The notes beneath the pieces are model-generated. The model worked only from the letters and a program-made list of their open reading frames with translations. It was not told the DNA's origin and did no database searches. From the NCBI RefSeq assembly GCF_011075055.1, contig NC_058140.1, forward strand, positions 11,840,668 through 11,904,667: a stretch of DNA of 64,000 bases, in the 5' to 3' direction. Positions 24,255 through 35,544 of this stretch are shown here, piece by piece; the first letter of the stretch is position 1; each line of letters starts with the position of its first letter. Both the position numbers and the translations under genes were made by a program. The stretch is from Mangifera indica. Lineage: Eukaryota > Streptophyta > Magnoliopsida > Sapindales > Anacardiaceae.

Positions 24255-25074
24255 GGCCAAAGGACTATTTCCCACCCTTTGCAATTCCAAGTTTTTCCCC
24301 TTTAATTTTGATAATCCCAAACACCCATCCATGAATAGTTAAAATTAACGGAATCTTAACCCTTTGAAATTTTATCTTTTTTTACCCCCATAAACTTTAA
24401 AAATTAAAAGTTTCCTCTAGCCTAAGTTTTAAAAAATGATAGTTTTACCCTAAGGTTTCATTTTGAAATCTCCGGCGTCATCTCCAACTTCATTGTTGGC
24501 GGCCTCTCTCTCCTGAAGCATCCTCTCCCTTCAACGGTCTCTCTCCTCCCATTTGGATATTTGATCGGTGTTGGATATGCGGTGGAGGACGAAGTGCTTT
24601 GTCCTCCCAGAAAAAGACGAATCTATCATCTTCGTTTGGGAAGACGAAGTTCTTTGTCCTCCCAAAAGAAGGTGAAGTTGTCGTCTTCGTCTGGGAAGCT
24701 CTTCATCTTCCACAACTTTTCTGACGCCGATCAGACGTCCAATGGGAGGAGAGAGACTGTCGGAGGGAGATGATGCTTTGAGAGAAAGAGGCCGCCAGCA
24801 ATGGAGCCGGAGATAATATCGGAGATTTCAAAACGAAACCTTAAGGGTGAAACTGTCATTTTTTAAAACTTAGATTGAGAGAAACTTTTAATTTTTTAAC
24901 TTTAGGAGGACAAAAAGAGATTATATTTTAATTTATTTTTAATATTATAGAGAAAATGATGATTTTATCCTTATTATCATTAATTTTAACTACACATAAG
25001 TGGGTGTTTAAGATTATCAAAGTTAAAAGAGAAAAACTTGAAATTGCAGTTGGTTGGAAAATAGTGCTTTGGCC
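24255..25074. mobile_element. Mutator-like MITE, 820 bp, perfect 9-bp target duplication
   Basis: The termini are GGCCAAAGGACTATTTCCCA and the inverse TTGGAAAATAGTGCTTTGGCC (25054-25074). The perfect 9-bp direct repeat TATATTTGA lies at 24246-24254 and 25075-25083. The arms contain ACCCTAAGGTTTC (24447-24459) where other copies have the telobox. The core has GACGAAGTGCTTTGTCCTCC / GACGAAGTTCTTTGTCCTCC repeats (about 24587 and 24643). It lies between the kinase and PPR genes, less than 400 bp upstream of the PPR start codon. Reading frames in the core (24531-24773) are repeat artefacts. Confidence 0.88.
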
Positions 25075-25463
25075 TATATTTGAAAACAAAATAAAAGGAT
25101 GATACCTCAAATAGCGTGGAATAGTGTCTATATTATTCTTATATTCTATTATGAATTCAACAATACTCAAAGTTGTAACTTTTACCATGTTTAATCCTCG
25201 TGAGTTGGTCTAGTTCGGTGCATGGTGGGCTGCGTTGGAGCCAGCTACTGCCATCTCTATTTCTAACATTCAACTGGCGTAAAAATGTTTTTAGACCCCA
25301 CTTGGGTGAGAAAAGGTAATCACCCTTTCTGATTTTAGCAGTGTGATTAGAAGCTAGAACATTGAACTTGAAATGCAAATTTAGGTTCTATTCTTATACG
25401 TGGTTTCGGATTCGGCTCTCGAAGAAGCTCAGGCTTTTATTAATACAACAAGCATACGTGTAA

Positions 25464-27512
25464 ATGAGATCGTTGAAAGATGCTCTAGTGTGCCACGTAC
25501 AAGCCATTAAAGCCAATTTCATGCTATCCACTTTTACCACAAACCAGCTCATTCAAGTCTACTCGGAGCACAGCTATTTACATGAATCTAAAAAACTGTT
25601 TGATGAAATGCCTGAACGAAATGTGTTCTCATGGAACACGATGATTTCAGCCCATATAAAATCCAACAACTTAGAACAAGCCCGGGCACTATTTGACTCC
25701 GCCCCTCACAAGGATTTGGTCACTTACAATTCAATGTTATCTGGTTATGTGTGTGCAGATGGGTATGAAGCTCATGCACTGAATGTGTTTCAAGAAATGC
25801 AAAATAAGCGTGAAGATATAAAATTTGATGAGTTTACTGTGACTAGAATGCTTAACCTTTGTGCCAAGTTATTGAATGTAGGCTATGGGAGACAGTTGCA
25901 CGCATTTTTGGTGAAGACAAGCAATGATGTTAGTCGGTTTGCTGTGAGTTCTCTTATTGATATGTATTCAAAGTGTGCATGTTTTGAGGATGCGTATAGG
26001 GTTTTCAATATGAATGATGAAGTGGTTGATTTGGTTTCCAAAAATGCAATGGTGGCAGCATGTTGTAGAGAAGGCGAGATGGAAATGGCTTTGAAGATCT
26101 TTTGGAGGGCGCCTGAGTTGAATGATGTGGTTTCTTGGAATACTTTGATTTCGGGTTATGTACATAATGGGTATATGGAAGAGGGTTTAAAGTTGTTTGT
26201 TAGTATGGCAGAGAATGGAGTTGGATGGAATGAGCATACATTTGCAAGTGTTTTGAGTGCTTGTTCTGGTTTGAGAAGTTTGAACCGTGGGAAGGAAGTT
26301 CATGCCTGGGCCTTGAAGAATGGATTGATTTTGAATCCATTCGTAAATAGTGGCATTGTTGATGTGTACTGCAAGTGTGAAAATATGAAGTATGCTGAGT
26401 TGATACATTACATGAGTGGAGTTGAGAACACATTTTCAATAGCTTCATTAATTCTGGGGTATTCATTGCAAGGCAACATGGTGGAAGCTAGGAGGTTTTT
26501 TGATTCATTAGCAGAGAAGAATGTGGTTCTTTGGACAGCTTTGTTTTCTGGGTATGTCAAATCAAGGCAATGTGAGGCTGTATTTGAACTTTTTAGTGAT
26601 TTTATGTGTAAGGAAGCAATGGTTTCTGAACCTCTTATTCTTGTCAGTGTGCTTGGTGCCTGTGCCCTACAAGCTGCCCTGAATCCTGGAATGGAGATAC
26701 ATGCTTACATGCTGAGAATGGGTCTTGAGATGGATAAGAAATTGATTAGCACAGTGGTTGATATGTATTCAAAATGTGGGAATCTGATATATGCAGAAAT
26801 AGCTTTCCAAAGTGTTGCTGAACGTGACACAATCCTGTACAATGTAATGATAGCTGGTTATGCTCACCATGGTCATGAAATCAAAGCTATTCAATTGTTT
26901 GAGGAAATGTTGGGAAATGGAATCAAACCGGATATCATCACGTTTCTTGCAATCCTATCAGCTTGTCGTCATTGTGGTTTGGTAGAATTGGGTGAAAAGT
27001 ATTTTAATTCCATGACAGTAGATTACAACATTTTGCCCGAGATAGACCATTTTGCATGTATGATTGATCTATATGGGAGGGCAAATCAGCTGGAGAAGGT
27101 CATAGAGTTCATGAAAAAGATTCCCACAGAACAGGATCCAGTAATCTTGGGGGTAATTTTGAACGTGTGTAGGCTAAATAAGAATGCAAAACTTGCTAGA
27201 GAGTTAGAGGAGAAAATTCTTAGGATTGAAGGAGGTAATGGAGCTCGTTATGTGCAGTTGGCTAATGTCTATGCGGCAGACGGAAACTGGGCTGACATGG
27301 GGAGGATAAGGAAGCAAATGAGAGGGAAGGTGAAGAAATTTCCTGGTTGCAGCTGGATGTTTGTGGTAAATGGAGTTCATATGTTTACCTCTTGTGATAG
27401 ATCCCACTCCAAAACAGAAGCGATATATTCGATGTTAGCCAGTTTAACTGCAGAACTATGTGAAACTGTTGGAACATTATATTATGAAAATCTTGGCAAT
27501 GCAACACCGTGA
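25464..27512 (+). CDS. E-class pentatricopeptide repeat (PPR) protein
   Basis: A single uninterrupted exon encodes 682 residues. PPR motifs run the length of the protein: NVFSWNTMISAHIKSNN (residues ~53-69), DVVSWNTLISGYVHNGYME (~222-240), NVVLWTALFSGYVKS (~355-369) and DTILYNVMIAGYAHHGHE (~455-472). The last of these is followed by KPDIITFLAILSACRHCGLV. The C-terminus (GCSWMFVVNGVHMF) is the E-type extension, with no DYW deaminase domain. Known: E-class PPR proteins bind specific organellar RNA sites and usually act in C-to-U editing with a deaminase partner. The closest relative I recall is Arabidopsis At3g18840, of similar length. The RNA target is unknown. No strong targeting peptide is obvious. 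Start chosen at the first Met of the open frame. Confidence 0.93.
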   Translation: MRSLKDALVCHVQAIKANFMLSTFTTNQLIQVYSEHSYLHESKKLFDEMPERNVFSWNTMISAHIKSNNLEQARALFDSAPHKDLVTYNSMLSGYVCADGYEAHALNVFQEMQNKREDIKFDEFTVTRMLNLCAKLLNVGYGRQLHAFLVKTSNDVSRFAVSSLIDMYSKCACFEDAYRVFNMNDEVVDLVSKNAMVAACCREGEMEMALKIFWRAPELNDVVSWNTLISGYVHNGYMEEGLKLFVSMAENGVGWNEHTFASVLSACSGLRSLNRGKEVHAWALKNGLILNPFVNSGIVDVYCKCENMKYAELIHYMSGVENTFSIASLILGYSLQGNMVEARRFFDSLAEKNVVLWTALFSGYVKSRQCEAVFELFSDFMCKEAMVSEPLILVSVLGACALQAALNPGMEIHAYMLRMGLEMDKKLISTVVDMYSKCGNLIYAEIAFQSVAERDTILYNVMIAGYAHHGHEIKAIQLFEEMLGNGIKPDIITFLAILSACRHCGLVELGEKYFNSMTVDYNILPEIDHFACMIDLYGRANQLEKVIEFMKKIPTEQDPVILGVILNVCRLNKNAKLARELEEKILRIEGGNGARYVQLANVYAADGNWADMGRIRKQMRGKVKKFPGCSWMFVVNGVHMFTSCDRSHSKTEAIYSMLASLTAELCETVGTLYYENLGNATP

Positions 27513-29759
27513 GAATTGTCACATGTTGCTTGGGAAGTTGGTGTGGTTTTTACTGCACTGAGGATGGATCTGACATTAATATTATGGAGGTATGTTTAGT
27601 TATTCAAATTAGCATACAGAATATAATCTCCAACTACATCTTCCTAAGTAGTCCCCTGTTTCCTCCTTCAACATTGTGCTTCAATATGATTTCAATTTGG
27701 AATTTTAAGACATTGAAGTATTTTTTGTTTCTTGCCGATGCTTTCTTGTGCAATAATTCTAGGCATTGCAATTTAAGGGAATTATAGACTCTGCATCTGC
27801 ATTTGGTGGTATTGAGTGTCAGGATGAGGAATTCTTTTTCTACATAAAACCATTTCCTGAAGCAATTATATTTCCTCGACAAACTCTAGTGGATGTTTTT
27901 ACTGTATCAAAGGCACTAGCATTTCCTTACATTTATGGTTTTTATCCTTTCTTTTCCTCTTAATAGTTTACCTGAAGACCATAAACTTCAGCAATCAATA
28001 CACTTTATACAGAAAAAAATATCCATGTTTATTTCTCATAATATATACCCTACCTGATGTATATATAACGTGTCTATTTGAAGCTTGAGGGAGATAATCA
28101 ACATGGAAAGAAGCAAATGATATAAAGATGACTTTATGAGGCGGCAATACCTACATCCTGCTTCTGCTGTTGAAGAGAGAGGTCATACACATAGCATGTC
28201 CCCCCAGTAAGTACATGTTGTGTCATTTCTGGAACAGCTTCCTTTGCATGGCACACACCGCACACATGCACAAAATGTCCTAGTTTTTTACTGTGAATCG
28301 TGATCGCTGATCATCATATTATTATATATTAGTCATGAAAAGATATATTCGAAGGAAATTCATGATGAAACAGGAGGCAAGGCTGTCAAGAGTTTTGATT
28401 AGAAAGGCTATTGAATGCCTAGCAAACATTTGACAACAATTCAAGGGTACTACCGAACTCCTGCCTCATAAGAAGATGCTACTTCTCCCAGGAGGACTGG
28501 GATTGGTTTGGAATGGCAACTCCTTGAGAAAAACAGACTGCTTTTCTTGTTAGAAAATGCACCCAATTCCCAAGATCAATGAAAGGAAACTATCAGCGTT
28601 TAGCTCAACTATCCCAGTTGTACTGGCTATGGATTTTGGAACAATCCAAGAATTATGCAGACATAGAACAGCATGCTCCATCGAGGAGTTCAATTCCAAG
28701 TTTACATCAAGATTAAGGATTCAAGTTGGCAACCATTTTGGTCTGTCTAAGCTTATCTCTAAGTTGTAATTTTTCATAACTTCCGCTAGTTGTTCTAAAC
28801 TCGATTCTTCTTCTTCCTCTCTCTGATGTGGTCTTTACAGACATTAATTGCAGGATGAAATATTTTGATTAAGATATGTTACAATTGCGCACTATAATTC
28901 TTTTTATTATGCTTTTCAAATTTTTTATTTGACTATACTAATCCCTCGATAACCCACCCACCTGTGTTACCAGTGAATAGTTAATTACAGATTTCATATT
29001 TCAATTTCCATAAAGTTTATATACAGTTAAATATACTGATGATGTATCATTATATAATGGGATAATTTTGAGCAAAGATGAAATACTTTCCAATCCAGGT
29101 AGACATATATTTGCCTTTTAATTTCGAGTTAATCTCAACAATCATCCCTGAATTATCATAAATTTACGATAAACAGAGCTTAGGTTTATTTTTCCAGGTC
29201 AACCCCGAAACTATTCGAAACTACTGTTGCAGCCTAGTCTGTCTGATATTGTTTCAAAGGCTGCAGGCAAGAATGTAATTTCACAAGTAAACTATATTGT
29301 TATAAAAACGGTTGTATTCTGCAACGGTTATCTTGAGCTTTCATGACCATCCACTTGTTATTTCATCTTCCTTAACAGACGTGCTATGCGGGTGTTTCAT
29401 GTATATTTTCAAAAACATGAGCGTTCTTGAACATTAACTTAACCTGTTCATGTGTAAAAACTAAGGGGGTTTTTAGAAATTAATCCTCTCTGTTGGGACC
29501 TCGTCATCTCCTCTGTATCATATTTTAAAATGGGACTCTCCTGTCAGTCTCTGGACCTAATTCCAGTTTTTACGTGCCAATGGACATCTCAAGAGGGGTC
29601 AATGATTCTTGTCTTATCTCTAATGTTAATTTTACTGCTTCTTTTTCCCTTTCTAATCTCTGATTAGGGTTTCACTATTGTTTTGTTTTTTATAATTAAT
29701 TCTGTGAGCATGATTAAATAAAAATCCTGAGATATTACTAGTTTTTTTAATTTAAACAG
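27513..29759 (+). other. Region between the PPR gene and HVA22-like gene
   Basis: Contains the PPR 3' flank and the promoter, 5' leader and first intron of the HVA22-like gene. Short frames at 27509-27963 and 28557-28769 (70 codons) have no recognised domain. The missing first coding exon of the HVA22-like gene should lie in the last kilobase. One minimal candidate is ATG at 29580 to 29597, ending in phase 0 at a GT (29598-29599), giving only six residues. It does not resemble the first exon of known relatives, so I do not assert it. Confidence 0.4.
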
Positions 29760-32300
29760 GTTGGATTGGGATTGCTTCTTCATCCAATTTGCTCCAATAT
29801 TGTTGTCCGCACAGCTTGGTAAGAAGTAAAAAGTTGTTAGTTAAATGTAATGGAGTTAGGTTATGAATTGAATGCATTTATAATAAATGGAATTTTGTTG
29901 GTACAGTTGTGGCGTGAGTACTGTTTTACCCGCTTATTCTACTTTTAAGGCTATTGAGAACGATAATCACCATGAACAACGAAGGTGGCTTCTTTATTGG
30001 ACTGGTATAACCATTGCTGTCACTTATTTTCTTTTCCTCTCTGTTTAAAGTTTCTTTGATACTTAATTAAATTTAGTTATATATGGTATGGGCAGCGAAG
30101 ACCAAAAAAAAAAAGAAAGCATAGTGAGAATCACTTTATAATTTAAAAGTTGATTGTTGCAATCAGCTTTTTGTTTTTGCCATTCTGAATATACATGCTT
30201 TGTGCAGCACTGATAAAGCTGTATGAATGAGTTTGCCAAACGTGCTTTATCTCGAAGTTGTTATCTTATATGTAGGGCGGGATAATACAATTTTATTGGA
30301 GGTAGTTGCAGAAACTAACATTTTGAGTGACTGGGTTTGAGAGGAATGATCTCAAATAAATAATTCATAATATGTTTGATTTTGGAGTGCATGAGCTTCT
30401 TTATGATTTTCTTATACTTAATATTGGTCCTTGGATTGCTTGCAGTTTATGGATCTTTTAGGGCTGCTGAAGTGCTTACAGACAAGATTCTCACCTGGTA
30501 CAGTTTTTTGCCCCCGTTTATCTCTTGCTTTCTTATCTGGGAAAAGTAATGCATAAACGTTTTGCAATTTAAATTAATTATGGCTCTGTCACTTTTGGAT
30601 AATTAAAGCAAATAATTAGACAGTGATGGGTGTTGGCTTTTTCTAGACCTTTAAAAAAAAGTTAAAGAGGTGAATGGACAAAAGAGATTGTGCATCCTTA
30701 GGAAGATTATTATGACATATGGACCATTAACATCCACAGGGCTTGTTGATTTTGACCTCTTTTCTGCTTCTGGAATCTCTGTGAGTTAATGTGGTGAAAT
30801 CTTTGTCCTTCATTGTTTGAAGATCTGTTTTAAGTTGTAGGACATTTAAACTATTTTTACTTTCTGTATGTTTTCTTTGAATTCAACTTGCTGGTTGGGT
30901 TTCCTGATCTGTGTAGCCTTTGCCTTTAAGGCCTTAAGGAAACTGAATTTTACTTTAGATTCCAGGATATGATGTAAATTTCTATTTGCTTAGTTATTTT
31001 GAGAATGTTGAGCTTGATCTTCATCTAGAGAGAGAAGTCCCATCTTCAATTCTAGATTTTACATTTTTCTTTATTATTTAGTGTTTTATTGTAATCTAAA
31101 CAAGCTACTTTCAAACGGTTCCATCAGGTTTCCACTGTACTATCATGTGAAGTTTGCATTTCTAGTTTGGCTACAACTTCCATCAGCCAATGTAAGCTTG
31201 ACTCAGTTTCTGATATGCAGAGGATTTTTAATTGTTGCTTATATTGCATAATTTCCATTTGGAGGATGTTTATGATTGCTTGGACTGAAAATGTACACTT
31301 TTGCCATCATATGAAATTGATTTTTGTTATGAGGTGCCCAGTACTCCTAGTTTGGCTTTTTTTTTTTCCCCCCCTTCTTTTTCATATATTTAGATTAACA
31401 AATCCTAGCATTACACCAAGTAGACTAAATAAACTAAGTTTGATAAATTCTGACTACTGCTTTTTTATTAATCACCGCATGATGACTGCCAGTTGTTTAA
31501 CAGGGAGCCAGGCATATGTATATGAGCCATCTCCGCCCACTTCTGTTGAGACACCAAGCTAGACTTGATCAGATTGTGAACTTTTTATATCGTGAAATGG
31601 TAAGAATTTGTGCAATTTCATATCATGGTGGAAGAAATGGATTATATTTACATCTTTCATGCTACTTAATTGCTAATTCAGATTTGAGTTCATATAGATA
31701 AATCTGATAGGTTACTGAATCTGCAGAGTAACTTCATCGCACACCAACCACAATTTCGAGTTGTGAGGTCAATTTTTATGGAAATTGGGACACTAGGTGA
31801 GAAGTCTGACCAATATGAGTTTTCTCCAGATTTAATTCCAAAATTCAATATCGCATTTAAAAGGAGTTTTGTGGTACATCTATCATTTGTCGGCATTTTT
31901 ATGATCAATTTAAAATTTAATTACAATATTCATTTTCTGTGACTGCTTGACCCCATCAAATAGCTATATAAATATAATATGTTAAAGGCTGTTAGTGATA
32001 TATGTAATTTTTGAAACAGCTAAGCTCAAGTGTGCTCACATTTTCTTAGTGTGTATGCATTTCTACATAAACTGCACTTAATACCATTGTCTCGTGAATT
32101 GTCTAAATTTAATTTGTCTAATTTATTTTCTTTTCTTTCCAGTAAACCAAACGGTTAAGGATGTCATTCGTCCCATACCAAGGCAGGGAAATCATGCCAT
32201 TGAAGGCCCAACTGCACAAATTCCGGATCCACATCCAGACCAAGGCATTGAACATCCAACCGTGCAAATTCTAGATCCCCAACTAAACCATGAAGATTGA
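29760..32300 (+). CDS. HVA22-like protein (HVA22k type), first exon not located
   Basis: Coding exons seen: 29760-29818, 29907-30004, 30446-30497, 31128-31191, 31504-31599, 31727-31796, 32143-32300. All have GT-AG borders and together give 597 nt, 198 residues to the stop. The first of these starts in phase 0 (VGLGLLLHPICSN), so a short upstream exon with the start codon is missing from the model. The TB2/DP1/HVA22 domain is clear: YSTFKAIE, LLYWTVYGSF, LTDKILTWFPLYYHVKFAFLVW and LLRHQARLDQIV. Known: HVA22 proteins are ER membrane-shaping proteins related to yeast Yop1 and animal REEP; the family is named for an ABA- and stress-induced gene, though not every member is induced. Best match by memory is HVA22k (At4g36720). 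The C-terminal tail carries a 16-17 residue tandem repeat. Confidence 0.88.
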
Positions 32301-35300
32301 CATTTCCTTACTGATAAGCCAATCCATCTACTTCCACACATCAGGGCAAAATTTTTGTCTCATCTCAGATTAGGCAGTAGTAGCTTTTGTTTTTGCACCT
32401 GAAATGGCCAAAACAATGTAAACAAAATATCTGCCCTAAAATGTTAATTTTATCTAGAAGTTTGGTTTTGTGAACTGAACTAGAGATCTTAATTAAAATC
32501 TGCTGAATTGCTTATTTTTTTTACTAGTGTGATTGTAGTGAATGGAAAACCCCAGCTGTAAATTTTAAACAATTCCATCTATCAATAGTTTCTTATGACT
32601 TTAGTTGTTTCACTACTACCTCTTTCTTGCTTTTTTCTCCCCATTTTATAAGCATTGAACACATTACCAAGACCTTCTGAATCTGTATCTCTTATTAAGT
32701 AATGGTTTGTTCCAAACATCTATAAAGCAAGGAATCTGACCAGAAATGGAAAAAGTCATATTTCCCAATTAACATAATTTTTCAGAGTATAGTCAGATTT
32801 TCTGTTACCCCCAACAAAGAATCAAAAGAAATGGGGAATTTTAACCATGTTTTGGGCTTGCTTAACGGGAATTTATCATCTTTAATTCTGAGTCGTAGCA
32901 TACACAAACAAATTCTTACTTCGATAACTAAAATTTCTTCTTCATATCTTGAAAGCCTTTGATTCTTCATTATCCATAAGAAGGCCTCCCTGAACTGAAG
33001 AATGAAGATCATCAAAATGATTTTCTTCGTTATTTTAATTTTATGAGGAAATGTGGTCAACGAGGAAACGGTAAATTGTATTAAATAAATATTGAATTTA
33101 TGATATTCATGAAACTTTTGAGAAGACAATTATTAAAATCATCACGCTTCTCCAGGTTCGAGGACCAATCTTTTGAATTTCTTTATGCATAAAAAGATTC
33201 AGAAGAGGAGAAGATCTCCATGCTTTGCTTTCTCTGTTCATAATTCGCATATACTGACAAACACCCAAATAATTGCATTGCATTTCAAATATTTCCCATC
33301 TTCCATCCAAAGTCTCGTTCAATCATAGCCATATAGTATTATCAATCATGATTAAATTATCATATTTCTAATTTCAGGATAAACTGAGCATCTAAAAGAA
33401 ATTGTATATCGTCAATTCTTATAATTTTTTTCATACAAATATGATCACTGTATATACGTTTAGTCACTAGAAATATTATGATTATTAGATTTAAATGTTT
33501 TTCGGGACTCTTGAATTTACTGTGTAAAAGCAAGATTATGAGGTGAAAGAGGATCTGGTTTTTAAAGCATAAATATAAACAGATGTTTTGTTTTTGTATT
33601 GCAAAATAAAAATTCAGTTAGTAGTTAATTATGAATTAAAATTATAAGTAATTAATTGTGCCTTAACAGTAAGGAAATTTTTTCTAAAAAGCGAGTTGGT
33701 CAATTGAATTACTTTTTCAACTTTAGCTACTAATTTCAGAGATAGATTTTATGTTATTTCTTTGATTGTGAATTTCCTCTTTATTTTTTCTTCTCTTTCC
33801 TCATTGGATTGGACCACCAGAAAAGGACAGTAGCTTCAGCACTCCTTCCAGCTTTTTTTTTTTTTTTTTTCCTTTAATTTTTGGTATCGGACAAGTCCAA
33901 ACCAACAAAAACATAACTTAACATACATGCCATAAGCAATATCAATGTGAGTTTCGCTTTCAGTTTCTGTTTCAGACAAAGCAACTCAACACTTTCCTCC
34001 AATTTCAGGTGCTTTTATTTTCGCTTTACTTATAGCTGCCTTGCATTTTGGTGATGACATTATCTTCTTCCTGCTGTAATGAAGTCTTGCCTTGAATATC
34101 CTCTTTAACAAGGCAAGTGGGTCTCTTTGATTCTCATTATCTTGTTGTCGGTTTGTTTTATTTTTGCTTTTACTATCTGATTTGCAGCTTTTCTTTGAAG
34201 GGTTTGGCTTGTTTTCCCAAGTTCCGGATTTCTTGGTTTGTTTTGCATTCCTCTCTTTTTTTATTTATGTTTGCTTATCATGGTTTGGATAATTTTACTT
34301 GGTGCATAGGATGGTTTCTCTCTACATTTTTTGTCTTTTTGTTTCTGGATTTACCTGTGAATTTGATTTGCTTTATTGAGTGGTTCATTTTGTCATTTTT
34401 GTGTGTTTGTTTTCTCATTTTCTTGTTTAGCTTTTTTCTTTCTTTTCTTGGTTGAATTCACAGTTGACTTTGAGTCTGTGACCTTGTTTTCTAATCTGAC
34501 AATAGATACTGAAAATCCATTTACTCCACAAACAAAAATCCGGAGTCTGGCTTGTTGCTTTTATGCAATCTTAACATATATTAACCCAAAAATGCAGTTT
34601 CCCTATGGGATCTGGAGCTTACTGTGATGAATTGTGAATCTCTTCATCTTTGCCTCATGGGTTAACCATATTTATGATGAGGACTCAAACTTATCTTTAG
34701 GATTGTGAATCTCAGATATCATGTTTCTCCATTTATAAAGATAATAGTTTCTGTTCCCTGTTTACCTATTGGCAAAACGGGGAGGGAAATAGGGGCACAT
34801 GGCAGATTGACAATTTGCATCCTAATTAAGTTTTTTGTGTAGACTTTTAAGTTTATGATATTTGTGCCTACTATTTATCTGAGCAATGTAGCATTCCAGT
34901 TAGCTTTGAAAAAGATGCCCACTACATTTAAATAATTGAAGTTGGTGCATGTCCCAATATAAAAAGGTGGTTCGGTGAGTTGCTGACCTTGTGAAAGTGC
35001 GCTGATATGAATTATTCATCTGGCTCTGCCTCCAATTATTAGAAATTTTGCAAAGAAGAATGTGAGGCAAAAAGAGGTTCGTGATTGAGGTTAGGTCCAG
35101 TTGTTGTGGTTGAACAGGAGAAGTGGCCCTGCAATATAGTTAATCAGTGATGTGAAATAAAAAAATTGGGATGTTATGGTGTTAAAATCAACTTAACTTG
35201 AAGTTTTTGCTTTAAGAAGTTTCAGACTGTTCAAAGACAAGGTGGCTCCCACTGTCTATGTGATAGACTGCACCTTTAATTTCTAAGGGAAGGAATAAAA

Positions 35301-35544
35301 TGTGAGGTTGAAATGCTGTCTAATTTATTATTACTTGGCAACAATAGTGGGCTAGTAGCAGTGGTAAATTGTTGACCGAAATAGTTTAGTGTTGTTGATA
35401 GTTCTTACTAAAGCTTTTTGTTTTGGATTTGATTTCATTAATGCTCCTTGCTATGGTTTTTGCACTTGCAACAATTTTTATTATTTTTATGCTTTCTTGC
35501 AGGTTGGGAGTGGTATTGACTGGTTTCTTGTTTCACTCTCAAGC
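32301..35544 (+). other. Intergenic region and likely 5' leader/intron of the DeSI-like gene
   Basis: No other gene seen. The start codon of the DeSI-like gene lies just after an acceptor (TTTCTTGCAG ending at ~35502), so at least one non-coding leader exon is expected upstream. The stretch around 33960-34015 (ending CTCCAATTTCAG, followed by GTGCTTTT) is a candidate. A T22 run lies near 33848-33869. Open frames at 33107-34627 are pyrimidine-rich or intronic and are not called. Confidence 0.4.

Noticed and set aside
28557..28769. 70-codon frame between the PPR and HVA22-like genes
   Set aside because: Considered as the missing first exon of the HVA22-like gene, but it ends in a stop, has no suitable donor in phase, and does not resemble the family N-terminus.
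34117..34627. Phe/Leu-rich frames of 112 and 83 codons resembling membrane proteins
   Set aside because: They lie in T-rich sequence that is probably the 5'-UTR intron of the DeSI-like gene. The apparent hydrophobicity follows from T-richness.
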